From the NCBI GenBank assembly GCA_031002005.1, contig CM061919.1:12905687-12969686 (forward strand): a stretch of DNA of 64,000 bases, in the 5' to 3' direction. Shown here piece by piece: positions 1 through 9,179 of this stretch. Made by a program: the position numbers and the translations under genes. The number at the start of each line of letters is the position of its first letter. Position 1 is the first letter of the stretch. The notes below the pieces were generated by a model that did no database searches, had not been told where the DNA came from, and saw only the letters and a list, made by a program, of their open reading frames with translations. Source of the DNA: Vandiemenella viatica. Taxonomy: Eukaryota; Arthropoda; Insecta; Orthoptera; Morabidae.

Positions 1-780
1 TGGACACCTTGAACTCAGATTTTGTTGCCACATCATGAAGTTTCTTATGCGAGTTGCTTGTCTGTAACTCGTGAAGCAATTAAATGCAATGTATGGGTAG
101 TATATCTTTCATTAGTTAGATGGTTTTGGAAATTAAGTAGTAACACCTCATCAACAGCTTCAGTATTTTCAATGTGAGCTGAATCTCTATCACATACTGT
201 GTAGGTTCTCAAAGTAGGTTTCCCATACTTTTTAAAGGTTTTGAACATATTTGATTCATCGTCAGGAAACGTCTTCATAATTTTTGATAATTTCAAATCA
301 AACTCATAATGTATGTCAACAATCAGTTCAGTTACTTTATCAAGTGTACGAGACCCTTTAAATCTCCAGCAAGAAAGTGTAGCACTTTTTCTTTCAGATA
401 TATTACGATCAATGCAATAACCCGCCATACCCAGATAGCTAGGATGACGACCAAATATCTGCCGTGGTGTGTACGCAATCAATCGCTTTTAAAGCTAGTT
501 TTGTGTTTTCCTTGTATTCCATAAATTCCTCAGCAATTTTATTATTTCAAGTGTGACGGCACATAATTTTTGGTGGGTTTGATATTCACTGAATAACATC
601 TGCAATTAGAGCCCTAAATAATCATTTTCTACAGTCAATATAGGTGACAGAGTGCCAACTACAAAATTCACAATTAACTTGTTGAAATTAATTGAATTCG
701 GTAAACAACACAATTCATCTCGTTTGTATTTTGAGTTTTGACTTTCTAATTCTTTAAAAGTTCACCATCAGCTTTTACCC
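1..780 (-). pseudogene. hAT-superfamily transposase fragment, truncated by window edge
   Basis: Reading leftwards on the minus strand, a decayed transposase can be followed from about 780 to the window edge. Around 700-600 it carries a segment like the hAT linker that ends in a valine-glutamate-asparagine motif (short match TLSPILTVEN). The 45-482 open stretch matches the RNase-H-like core: SYLG near residue 15, a CWRFKGS block near residue 38, then IMKTFPDDESNMF near residue 68, where families usually show TVTDNGSN. The aspartate normally found in the TTDxWS motif appears lost (the copy reads TPRQIF), and a frame break separates the linker from the core. The C-terminal half lies outside the window. 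hAT transposases cut and paste DNA elements. This copy looks inactive. The family call rests on motif order, and a domesticated BED-type host derivative is not excluded. Confidence 0.65.
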
Positions 781-940
781 AAAAATAAATACATAATACG
801 TACTTTCTTAAGCTTATTTGTGCCGAAACTTGAATCGGGATTTATTTGTCAAGTCGCGGCACTTTACTTCTTGCCTTTATACTGCCAGCACAACTGCATT
901 AAAAACAAAAATATTTCTAAGTAGGTACTTGAGGCTCTTG

Positions 941-1060
941 CAGGGCCGGCGTTACGGGAGGTGTGCGGAGTGGGGAAAGCGAGGAAAATGTACGCCCCCA
1001 ACTGGTTACGTCACTGATAAGAACGCTTACCCGGGGCCCGAGAATCTCAGCGCCGGTCTC
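941..1060. mobile_element. hAT-type MITE, short copy
   Basis: It starts CAGGGCCGGCGTTA and ends in a segment containing CTTACCCGGGGCCCGAGAAT followed by a degraded GCGCCGGTCTC terminus. The same two blocks occur in reverse orientation at 4792-5058, so this is a second, shorter copy of that element. CAGGG-type ends are characteristic of hAT elements. The right end is mutated, so I could not identify a target-site duplication here. Confidence 0.6.
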
Positions 1061-1659
1061 AGATCACAATAACTTTTGGTGCTGGTGCTACAAAACAAGA
1101 ATAGCAAATAAACTGAATTCTTATTATATATTTCAAAAAGTTTGTAGTAGCTTTAACATTTCGTTTAAGAATTTTGGACATATCTTGCAAACAGACATTT
1201 TTGATATGTATAAACAATGCTTCAATATAAAAAGAATGTTTTTGCTGCAGCCCCAGACAAAGAAAATTTTACTACTTTTTCGGCAGTGAAAACTTTTAAT
1301 AAACATTTTACAAATTCTAATCTGACGAATCCGCAAGAATTAACGTAACATTGTACAATAGAGGTGAATAAAGTGGCAATTTAATTTTAAGTTAGGAACA
1401 AGTGAGATATGTTTTGTACATAAAAACTTATTTTTTATGTTTTACTTACATTGTAATAATTTGCATCCATCAAGCAAAATCAAACTGGCATAAAAATAAA
1501 AAAAAAATAATAATTAAAACATGCAAGTCGGCGAAGGTATCGTTAGATGTGTCAGAATTGTCATATTCATTGTTATTTGCGCAACAGTCCAAGTTGTCAT
1601 TTGACTTTTGTTTGGTAATGTTGCCAATAGTTTTAATGAGCTAGTAAAACAATATTCAT
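1061..1659. other. AT-rich stretch, nothing recognised
   Basis: Low-complexity AT-rich DNA with only short chance open frames on both strands. I see no conserved motif, splice context or repeat end. Confidence 0.5.
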
Positions 1660-1915
1660 TATATAATATTAAATTAGTCCACAACCCGAAGGTGGTCTGG
1701 ACCCTCGGAAAGCCATTGTGTCAGAGGTAGGACGGTCAGTTCCCGTCCTCTGGGACCTACAGTTTAATGTACAATCCAAACCAAAGAATGAACTTGCATA
1801 GCTTATTTAATCCAAAACAACTCTTCAATATTCCAGGCCTCACTGGGACCAGACCATGAGCTTTTGAAAACAAGAGCCTTAACCATTGAGCTACCACACC
1901 ACTCGTATTCATGAT
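1660..1915 (-). mobile_element. tRNA-headed SINE, family C
   Basis: On the minus strand the right end begins with a tRNA-like head: a box-A-like TAGCTCAATGGTTAAGGC, then about 30 bases later a box-B-like TGGTCTGGTCCCAG. The remainder (about 1660-1840) would be the body, containing a short self-complementary segment around GACGGGAACTGACCGTCC. Order and spacing fit a polymerase III promoter. The absence of an acceptor stem and the attached body argue for a SINE rather than a tRNA gene. Only one copy is present in the window. Confidence 0.5.
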
Positions 1916-2941
1916 ATATGCAATACCGTCAGGAAATGAAAAACCAACAAAAGTATTTTGCATTTTTCAAATAGAAAATATGCCTGAAAAAGTATTTCAA
2001 CTAAATTAAAAAATGCTTTTTGTATCAAAGTATTTTAAATACAAAATGAAAATAGGTATTTTGCATTTCAAAATGCAAATCACTAAGAACAAGTATTAAA
2101 GGAGTAATTTAGAACTGTTTTAAACATTTCAATGTAGTTCCGCAATGAAGTAAAATATAATCTCCCGCATCTTTCCCGTTACTTATTATTTTATTTTGCT
2201 TCCCATTGTATATTTGTTTTAGTCAAGGCTAAGGAAAGAGATCACACATTCTGAAATGTCGCACGAAAAATTTATTTTTATAAAATAAATAGAAACCAGG
2301 TCACATAATTCAAAATGAGGTATTCTTACATTATTTACAACAAATAGAAGCTAAAGAAACTCTTTTTCTTTCAAATTTTTAAGACATTGTTTTATTATTT
2401 TCTGCATCACACCCTAAAAAACATTTGTGATTTTTAATAGCATTTCTTCAAACTATCTTACGGAAAAGCGTAGAATAACGATAGGTCTCCAAACGGAATT
2501 TTGTTGTCATTTTGCTTCGTATTCCTCTGTCCGACATGGCCTTGTTCAGTGAAGGACATGTAGACCATGACAGTGTCGGCATCTGTAAGCGCTCCTCGGA
2601 ATTACGTACTGCTTGCTATTCGCTTGCTCTAGCTTCAGAAGAATAAATTGAAACACGAGAGAATAAGGAAGTAAATATAGATCTAAGATTTTGAAAGTGG
2701 GTAGACTGAAAGAAATACACACGAAACAGAAATCTGCAAAAATTCTAAATGTGCAGCGAAGGAAAAGCTGTGTAGAAAACTGAAATGAAGAAGTGAGTGA
2801 ATAGGGAGATAAGATTAGAAATGATGGCTTTAGTACTGTATCAGAGACATGGAACAATACTGTAAGTCATAATAGCACATACTGACTACAGCTTAGTTAC
2901 TTAGCATCCTAAATCAAAATGAAAGTCGAATATTGACTACA
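1916..2941. other. AT-rich stretch, nothing recognised
   Basis: Short AT-rich open frames without homology that I can recognise. 2546-2857 is open on the minus strand but reads as low-complexity Ser/Leu/Phe-rich sequence. Confidence 0.5.
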
Positions 2942-2942
2942 C

Positions 2943-3214
2943 TGCAGTGAATTCTTCACGGGTGTCCAGCCGGATAGAGTCATAGAATGACGACGTTTCA
3001 ACAACCTGCTCGGTTGTCTCATCAGGTCTATTTTAGATATTACTTCTCGAAATCACAAACAGACTGACTTAGCTGCCGCCGAAAATTATAACGTCGTGTA
3101 TCGAAGGTTGCCAGGACGCCCAATCAGCGCGCCGGAACTCATGATATCAATGTTGTTGAAACGTCGTCATTCTATGACTCTATCCGGCTGGACACCCGTG
3201 AAGAATTCACTGCA
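2943..3214. mobile_element. Inverted-repeat element, Penelope-like terminal sequence suspected
   Basis: Two 63-base arms, 2943-3005 and 3152-3214, are perfect reverse complements. They flank a 146-base spacer that is not palindromic. Each arm begins TGCAGTGAATTC at its outer end and carries a GTTTCAACAAC / GTTGTTGAAAC block at its inner end. Just inside the left arm, on the minus strand, lies a hammerhead-like core. Penelope-like retroelements are known to have terminal repeats, in direct or inverted arrangement, that carry short hammerhead motifs, so a non-coding Penelope-derived fragment is the best guess. A foldback MITE is the alternative. No reverse transcriptase or GIY-YIG sequence is present here. 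Confidence 0.6.
2989..3025 (-). ncRNA. Hammerhead-ribozyme-like core
   Basis: Read on the minus strand, the segment shows CTGATGA, then a 7-pair helix II (GACAACC with GGTTGTT, including one G-U pair) closed by the five-base loop GAGCA, then GAAA, then CGTCGTC. The order CUGAUGA - helix II - GAAA is the invariant hammerhead core. Helix III would be minimal (two pairs around GTC) and helix I imperfect (ATAGA with TCTAT). Self-cleavage of this copy is therefore uncertain. The right arm carries only a degenerate CTCATGA in the corresponding place. Confidence 0.5.
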
Positions 3215-4079
3215 TCAATACGCCGGGAAAGTCTCTATTTACATGTTAACTACACTCACATAATTTTCGTTGTTAATTACCACTAACTGATGTACGTTGT
3301 TTCAAAATTAAAGTGTTTAAATATGTGTATCACTTACAAAAAATTATATTCCACATCAGTGCTTCTAATTTTGTGACCTAGCCCTTTCATTTTTAAAATT
3401 AAATTCTGCTTTAAAAAATAGAAAAAATTGAAAAACTTTTTTTTGCACCCTCGCATGTTAAATTTACATGTTTTGAGCCTGTCAAGATAAGAAGTAATAA
3501 TTTTTTAAAAAATCAAATAAACAAGATATCAGCTGTCGTCAAAGTTATTGATCTTAGACCGTTTTTAATACGGATTATGTCTCAAAAACGGTATTACCTG
3601 GAAACATCCAATTTCTTGACAATATGAATCATATCTTTTATTTAAAGGACAGATACTAAAAATACTTGCACTTGATATAGTTTCTACGTTTCAAATAAAA
3701 AAAACGGAAAAAATTAATTTATGGTTATATTAAGTGGCAAAATGGCGCAGAGACCCTCCCACTACCAAGTCTGAAAACGTGTCAGGCATCAGTTTCTATG
3801 CCATGTGACTACGTGACCCGCCACATTCTCTCAGTGGTTCGATTTTTCCTGCAGAATGGTCTGGATATGGGATTAGTCGTTGCTGGGGTCCCAAGCCAAA
3901 GGCTCTCACTCTTCCTTGCTCCCTATATGAGTTCGAGTTACAGACGATGGGAAATTAACCCTCTTGCAAGATGCGGAGGGAGGTCCGCGCTGAAGAAGGT
4001 GTGATTCATACCTTATCTGATTCATAATGAATGACAAACTATTAAAACCTGTTGATATTCTGCCATTTTCTCTCTCAGT
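3215..4079. other. Unassigned non-coding stretch
   Basis: Mostly AT-rich. A short less AT-rich patch at 3750-4010 has an open frame of 68 codons with no recognisable domain. Confidence 0.45.
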
Positions 4080-4780
4080 CTATCTATAGAGAGGACATTT
4101 TTGGGCAACTCCTGCGCGACATTGTATAGGGCGGTTGCAGGGGGTGTAGATGTCTGTGCTCTGCCTTCAACATCGGTTATTTTAGTCTAGGGTGGCTGCT
4201 CCCGCCGCTTTGAGTTAGCGTCCACTGTCACGTCGCTCCTGGTCCTCACGGCCTAGCTGTTGACCCTGCAGGACAGGAGGCTTGCATGGTGATCGTGATC
4301 ACGCTCCATCGAGACTTTATTTGGTGTTGGCCACAGCTCAAGACGCCGAAGAACCTTGCCCTGACTGCTCCGGTTCTGGAAACGCTCTGGTGAGCAAAGA
4401 TCAGGCTCCGAAGGGCTCTGCAGTCAGATTGAAATAACAGAATTCCCTGGATGGAATGAAGCAGTCTGTCCCACAGCTGCTCGTGCTGCGTTTGGACATG
4501 TCGCTGAGTGTGGCAAGGGGAGCTAATGCTGCTGGTAGAACACGGTGGCGAGAGTGGCTCCGTGCGGCTTTGAAGGTAGTAGTCATGACGGGAATGTCGT
4601 GCTCGACCTCGACTAGTCGGTTGTTCCTGCGGCGTACTGTTGGTGGTTCAATGTACTTTTTTATTGCAGTCATCAGTACGATCTATAACCGGAGGTACTC
4701 CGAGTAAACCGAGATGTGGGAAGACAAGGATGCGTTGCTCCCTACCGCAATTTTCTTGTGGCAGTTGCAAATCTGCCAGG
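4080..4780. other. GC-rich unassigned block
   Basis: About 700 bases are clearly richer in G and C than the surroundings. Overlapping open frames occur on both strands (for example 4401-4673 minus, 90 codons, with an EPPTVRRRNNR stretch). The composition break and abrupt right edge beside a MITE suggest a piece of an older mobile element, such as the 5' or gag-like part of a retroelement. I recognise no domain, so this is only a composition-based call. Confidence 0.35.
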
Positions 4781-4791
4781 TGTGATTCAGG

Positions 4792-5058
4792 CAGGGCTGG
4801 AGCTAGGATTCTCGGGCCCCGGGTAAGCGAGCTTTGACCCCCCCCTCCTCCCACCTCATCACAGACAATTTTTTTTTTTACTTTACACTGGTTTTTTTAA
4901 TAAATTCATAAATATTTAATACAAAAATGTTTAAAATCAGTGGCGTATATTTTAAAATTTGTGTTTGATTTCTGTTTAGCTGGGCATCCAAGCCAGCGGA
5001 CCCCTTTTGAGGCCCGTCGCACTTTTGCCCCTCTAAACCTCTTCTAACGCCGGCCCTG
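4792..5058. mobile_element. hAT-type MITE with target-site duplication
   Basis: The 267-base element has imperfect terminal inverted repeats: CAGGGCTGGAGCTAGG at the left, and CTAACGCCGGCCCTG at the right, which reverse-complements to CAGGGCCGGCGTTAG. It is flanked by GATTCAGG (4784-4791) and GATTCACG (5059-5066), an 8-base duplication with one mismatch. CAGGG ends plus an 8-base duplication are hallmarks of hAT elements. It has no coding capacity and would need a transposase in trans. It is a longer relative of 941-1060. Confidence 0.8.
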
Positions 5059-5066
5059 GATTCACG

Positions 5067-5439
5067 TATTACAACGGATAGCTATTCGACCGAGAATCTT
5101 GGGTGTTCGACTCGGTTGTGTGGCGGCGCTACGTCCTCGCCGTTCCACGAGGTAGTGCTTCTTTTCTCAGTCCGTTCCGACTGGAATAATGGGTGATTCT
5201 TCCAAACCCAATTCTGCGACAGGGGTTGCTGCTGATAGTCGGGTAGTGGGTGTGGTTGGGGTTTGAGGATTAAAAGTGTCAACCAATGTGTATCTTACCT
5301 CCCTTCCATTAGAATCTCCAGCAGCTCTGCCTATATGACCTGTCATGTACAAGATAACGACTAAAGCTCTCAGGGTACGATCCATAATTTCGCAAGACAC
5401 GTCCTGCTCTTACCCGGTTATTGACAAGTAGTTGCAGAT
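5067..5439. other. Unassigned stretch
   Basis: Moderate GC content. Two overlapping minus-strand open frames (5082-5282 and 5167-5400) show no recognisable domain. Confidence 0.4.
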
Positions 5440-5860
5440 CAAAACTACTTTTAGGTTACCCATTAAAGACAACAAATGGTGTAGCGATTTCATTTATTCA
5501 ATTTGAGTATATGATGCTTGTAATGTAGCAGTGCCCTATCCTCTAGTTAAAGAACCTTTGGCCAATTGTTATACGGTATATAGAATCCTTTGGATCATTA
5601 TTTTTAGAGGCTTCAGAAGTAATTAAGCGAGCATAGAGTAATGTTTCATCATCAAACTGACAATTTCAAGCAGCTTCGATAGCGCGGATCTTCAAGTGTG
5701 CGTAGTAATGCATTTGGCTTAGGTTTTTCTATTAACAGCAAACCATAATTGTTTATAATGTACAGTAAATTAAATACCACAATTTCGTCACGCTTTTTGG
5801 GTGTGTTAATCTTTGGTGTAGTGCTTTCTTTAAAGGCTTCTGTGTATTCTGACATCCTAC
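5440..5860 (-). pseudogene. Possible hAT transposase scrap
   Basis: A minus-strand open stretch at 5652-5855 ends with NALLRTLEDPRYRS. This resembles the segment following the linker of hAT/BED-type transposases, where (F)xxLLRxLEPRYxxPSR is common. Upstream and downstream frames are broken and no catalytic residue is visible. The match is short, so the call is tentative. It could be a fragment of the same family as the transposase at the left edge of the window. Confidence 0.3.
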
Positions 5861-6519
5861 AGTAAAAATAAAAAAAATAAAAACTATGAAGAAATAAATT
5901 ACGTGGTCATAAAATAATTTTAAAGGAATCCATGTTCTTAGTATCTACATATTTGTGTTTTAGCGTGACCTTTGTTGTATAAGTTGTAAAGGGGTGTACA
6001 ACTAAAGTGTAGTGTGATCTGAGCGTGCATCTGTTTTCGGTTAGCATGAATTATGTTTTCTTGCTCCGTTCCCTGGCCACGTAGAGTGATGGGATATACC
6101 GCAGATTTTAAGCAAACTGTGAAAACCGCTTCAAGATTAGTGTGAACGTTTTTTCGTGATGATTTGTTCAAATCGTCAGACAGACGCACTTGGTTTACAG
6201 ATTTAAAATAAAAAAAAAAAAGATTTTCCCATTTAGTTTTTAATAAAGTTTATCTAAGCATATATTAATCATTTTCTAAATTCGATTAATATGTGTGTTG
6301 GTTTAGATAGCTGGGTTCTAACGACTGTTTCTTCGTCTGGTACTAAAGGCTGAGAAATCATGAAGGGTATCTACGACGTACGAATGCTTTACCATTAAGG
6401 TAACGTCAATATCTGCAGCTGGCTGTGAAATGAGTAATCGGTGTTCTCAATTACAAAAGTACATTTTTATTAATGAAATGTGGTAATTTTTTATACGGAA
6501 ACTGGGAACCGTCTCATAA
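5861..6519. other. AT-rich stretch, nothing recognised
   Basis: Non-coding AT-rich DNA with no repeat ends recognised. Confidence 0.45.
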
Positions 6520-6800
6520 TTGGTATGGGAGATTACGGAAAACCATGTAGAAACCTACATCAGGATGGCCGTTGCTCCAGGTCAGACGGTGGAACCCAGA
6601 GTTCCAGTTGGTGTAGCTTCATAGCACGGCTACAGTGGCGGGTGCTTTGTCGACTTGCTTCAGAAGATTGTTTTTCCTGGTTTCCCGAAATCACTCTAGG
6701 CAAATACTGCAATGGTTCCTTCAAAAGGTAATGGCCAAATTCCTTTCCATCCTTGCCCGCACTCCTTTCCCGACTCTAATAATCTCGATGACAATAAGAA
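6520..6800. mobile_element. Two opposed SINE family A fragments
   Basis: 6520-6590 resembles the family A body in antisense (TACGGAAAACCATG, then ACATCAGGATGGCC). 6657-6800 resembles the same body in sense orientation (CTGGTTTCCCGAAATCACTC, then TTCCTTCAAAAGG and GGCCAAATTCCTTTCC). The two halves are separated by a ~65-base GC-rich spacer, so the region could fold on itself. Both halves are diverged and the tRNA-like head is not clear. Confidence 0.6.
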
Positions 6801-7340
6801 GTAAAGCCAGAAGAAAAGAAAGCTATTTTTGCTTCTGGCGACTTTAAATCTAATTAACCACTAACTATACTGAATAGTATTATTAATTGGCATTCATGGC
6901 AGAATATGGAATCACCAATATTCTTTTGCGAATTTATAGTATATTAATAGATAAGAGTCATTCGAAAATTGAAATGTCAGTACTGAAAATTATTAGCCAT
7001 TTCTTGAAGTGCCATAGTGACCCAAGGCATAAATCTAGGAGATATGCGGCTACTGAATTTCACACACAGTAATAAATGGTTAAACTGGAACCATAGGCCA
7101 GTTGTTTGGATACCTGCCAAAGTGTTAATACATTCTCTGTTTCAACGTCATAACTGCCTTAAATAGATCCCTCCATCAGAATTACTGCTAAAAGTGATAG
7201 TTATTAAACCTTGCTAACATATTATACGCCCGTATTCGTACTTAACCGATTTATCTTCAATTATAAATTGCTTTGTTCTTTAACTAGCAATTGGGGGTAC
7301 GTCTAAGTAGAGATATTATAGTGCTGAAGAGGTTTTTTTT

Positions 7341-7383
<43 letters not shown>

Positions 7384-8439
7384 GTCACATTATTTCTTTT
7401 GCTATCGATGTTTCAGTGTTAACTTGGGATCTTCTACACAGCTTATCCTGCCTGGTGAAACTGCTGCTAAAGGCTGATCATATACTTTCATAGATTGTAG
7501 GAAATTTGCGGGAAATTCCCATTGAGCAATAATATAGCACAAATACAAATTGGTGAAATGAATAACGATTTTAAAATAGCTATTTAAACTTTGAGTTCTT
7601 TGTAAGGCTTGTAAAGTAACCTTCAACAACAAATGAAGGAGTGATTTGGTCATATGTGAGATTTAGTAAATAAAGAGTAATTTAGTAACTATTATTATTA
7701 GTTAAACGTTTTAAAACTGTATACTAACAATTAACACTAATTCAAATTTATTTTGGAAGTAACTTTCACGACTAATGTCTGTAGTTGCCTGCTATAATCA
7801 CACAGAGGTCAAATATGTATCATTTAACTTTTTTAAAAAACGCGGACTACAAACAGGTAACTAAGTTACTTTAAAAGATTGTTAAAAATAAATCCATGTA
7901 TTAATGAATTGTTAACAGAGCTATAAGTATATACTCAGAGCTAAAGTACATACCCAATAGAATTATTGTTTTCCCAGTTATTCAATTCTTTATTAATATG
8001 ATATTTTGTTATTTTAATTTTGTGGCTGTTGCAATGATTTATTTCTATAAGTAAACTTAAAACATCAGATATTTCATTTAGAAGCACATCTTTGTTTACT
8101 GTATCTTAGACAGAAATATAAAACAAAAAATAGCATAAATGGTACTTCATGTTCTGTTTATTCGTTTGTTGAAGGTAAATTTGCTCCAAGTATCCTATAG
8201 AGACATAAATACAAACTTTAAAAAAATGAAAATTGGTTTGAATTATGGATAGTAAATTCAGTTTTAATAAATTAATTTGTACAGATGTATTACGTCGTTT
8301 TTGACCATCTGTTCAGACTGTAAATTGTTTGTTGGTGACATAAACTTGGTTAGATTAATATTCGTTATCTGCTGAGTTAAATTAAGCTCACACTTACAGG
8401 AATTGCTTAACATGAAAAAGTAGAGCCATGTTTATTTGG
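6801..8439. other. AT-rich intergenic or intronic DNA with a long T-run
   Basis: No gene or element recognised. The T-run at 7342-7379 (38 T, preceded by 8 T and a G) could be the reversed poly-A of a decayed retroposon, but I see no body adjoining it. Confidence 0.5.
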
Positions 8440-8660
8440 TGACAGTTGGAATTCCTGGAGCCGAGATCTGCTAGTGTCAGTTGGTAGACGCTGCGTGTGG
8501 CCATTAGCTTCTAATTAATCGCCGCGGGCTCGTCAGATGCCATGAGCCGTACGCTCGGCGCCTCTTGCCGAATACTCTAATTAGCCTAGCCTGCTGTATA
8601 CTGATTAGAGCAGGTGTACAGCCAGTGGCCGCTAATGCAGTCTGCACATGATAATACCTG
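8440..8660. promoter_or_regulatory. GC-rich island with TAAT-type homeodomain-like sites
   Basis: About 220 bases are much richer in GC than the kilobases around them. They include TTCTAATTAATCGCC, ACTCTAATTAGCC and CTGATTAGAGC, i.e. three TAAT-core sites within about 110 bases. Such clusters are typical of conserved regulatory DNA, but they also arise by chance in AT-rich DNA. The alternative is a fragment of a GC-richer repeat. Confidence 0.25.
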
Positions 8661-9179
8661 TGTAATATAACCTGTTTCTATTGTCGATATTAACGCACCA
8701 GTAATTCTGCCATTTTAACCAACAGTGTAAAATCTAGCTATACGACCTAACGTATAGTCTACAAAAAATTATTGGTATTTTTACTAACGTTTCGTGGATA
8801 CCATAATTTTGAACATTAAGTGTATTACCTTTCTGTAATTGTTATTATTATTTTAATTGAGGTAGGGTTTATGGATAGGTTGCAAATTTCTTACACACCT
8901 ACTTTTGTGTTACAGTCAGTTACTACTCTAATACTTCACTTTTTCAACCTCTTGATTATTTATTTCACTACCACATTTCTAATACGTACTTTCTCTTATT
9001 CTTAAATTCAAGTGCCAGTTTCTGACACTATTTTCTCCTTGTACCAGACCATCTCTGGTAAATTTTTATTATGAATAAATTAAGGTAGAGAGATTTTTGC
9101 TTATTAGCGAAATGTCCACAATAGGGGACGATGTTACCGAGCTCATCAAAAGCTCTTAACAGAATCTATAGATACTAGC
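8661..9179. other. AT-rich stretch, nothing recognised
   Basis: No repeat end or conserved frame seen. Confidence 0.45.

Noticed and set aside
1840..1911. Genuine tRNA gene
   Set aside because: Box-like sequences are present but no cloverleaf with an acceptor stem closes, and a SINE-like body is attached.
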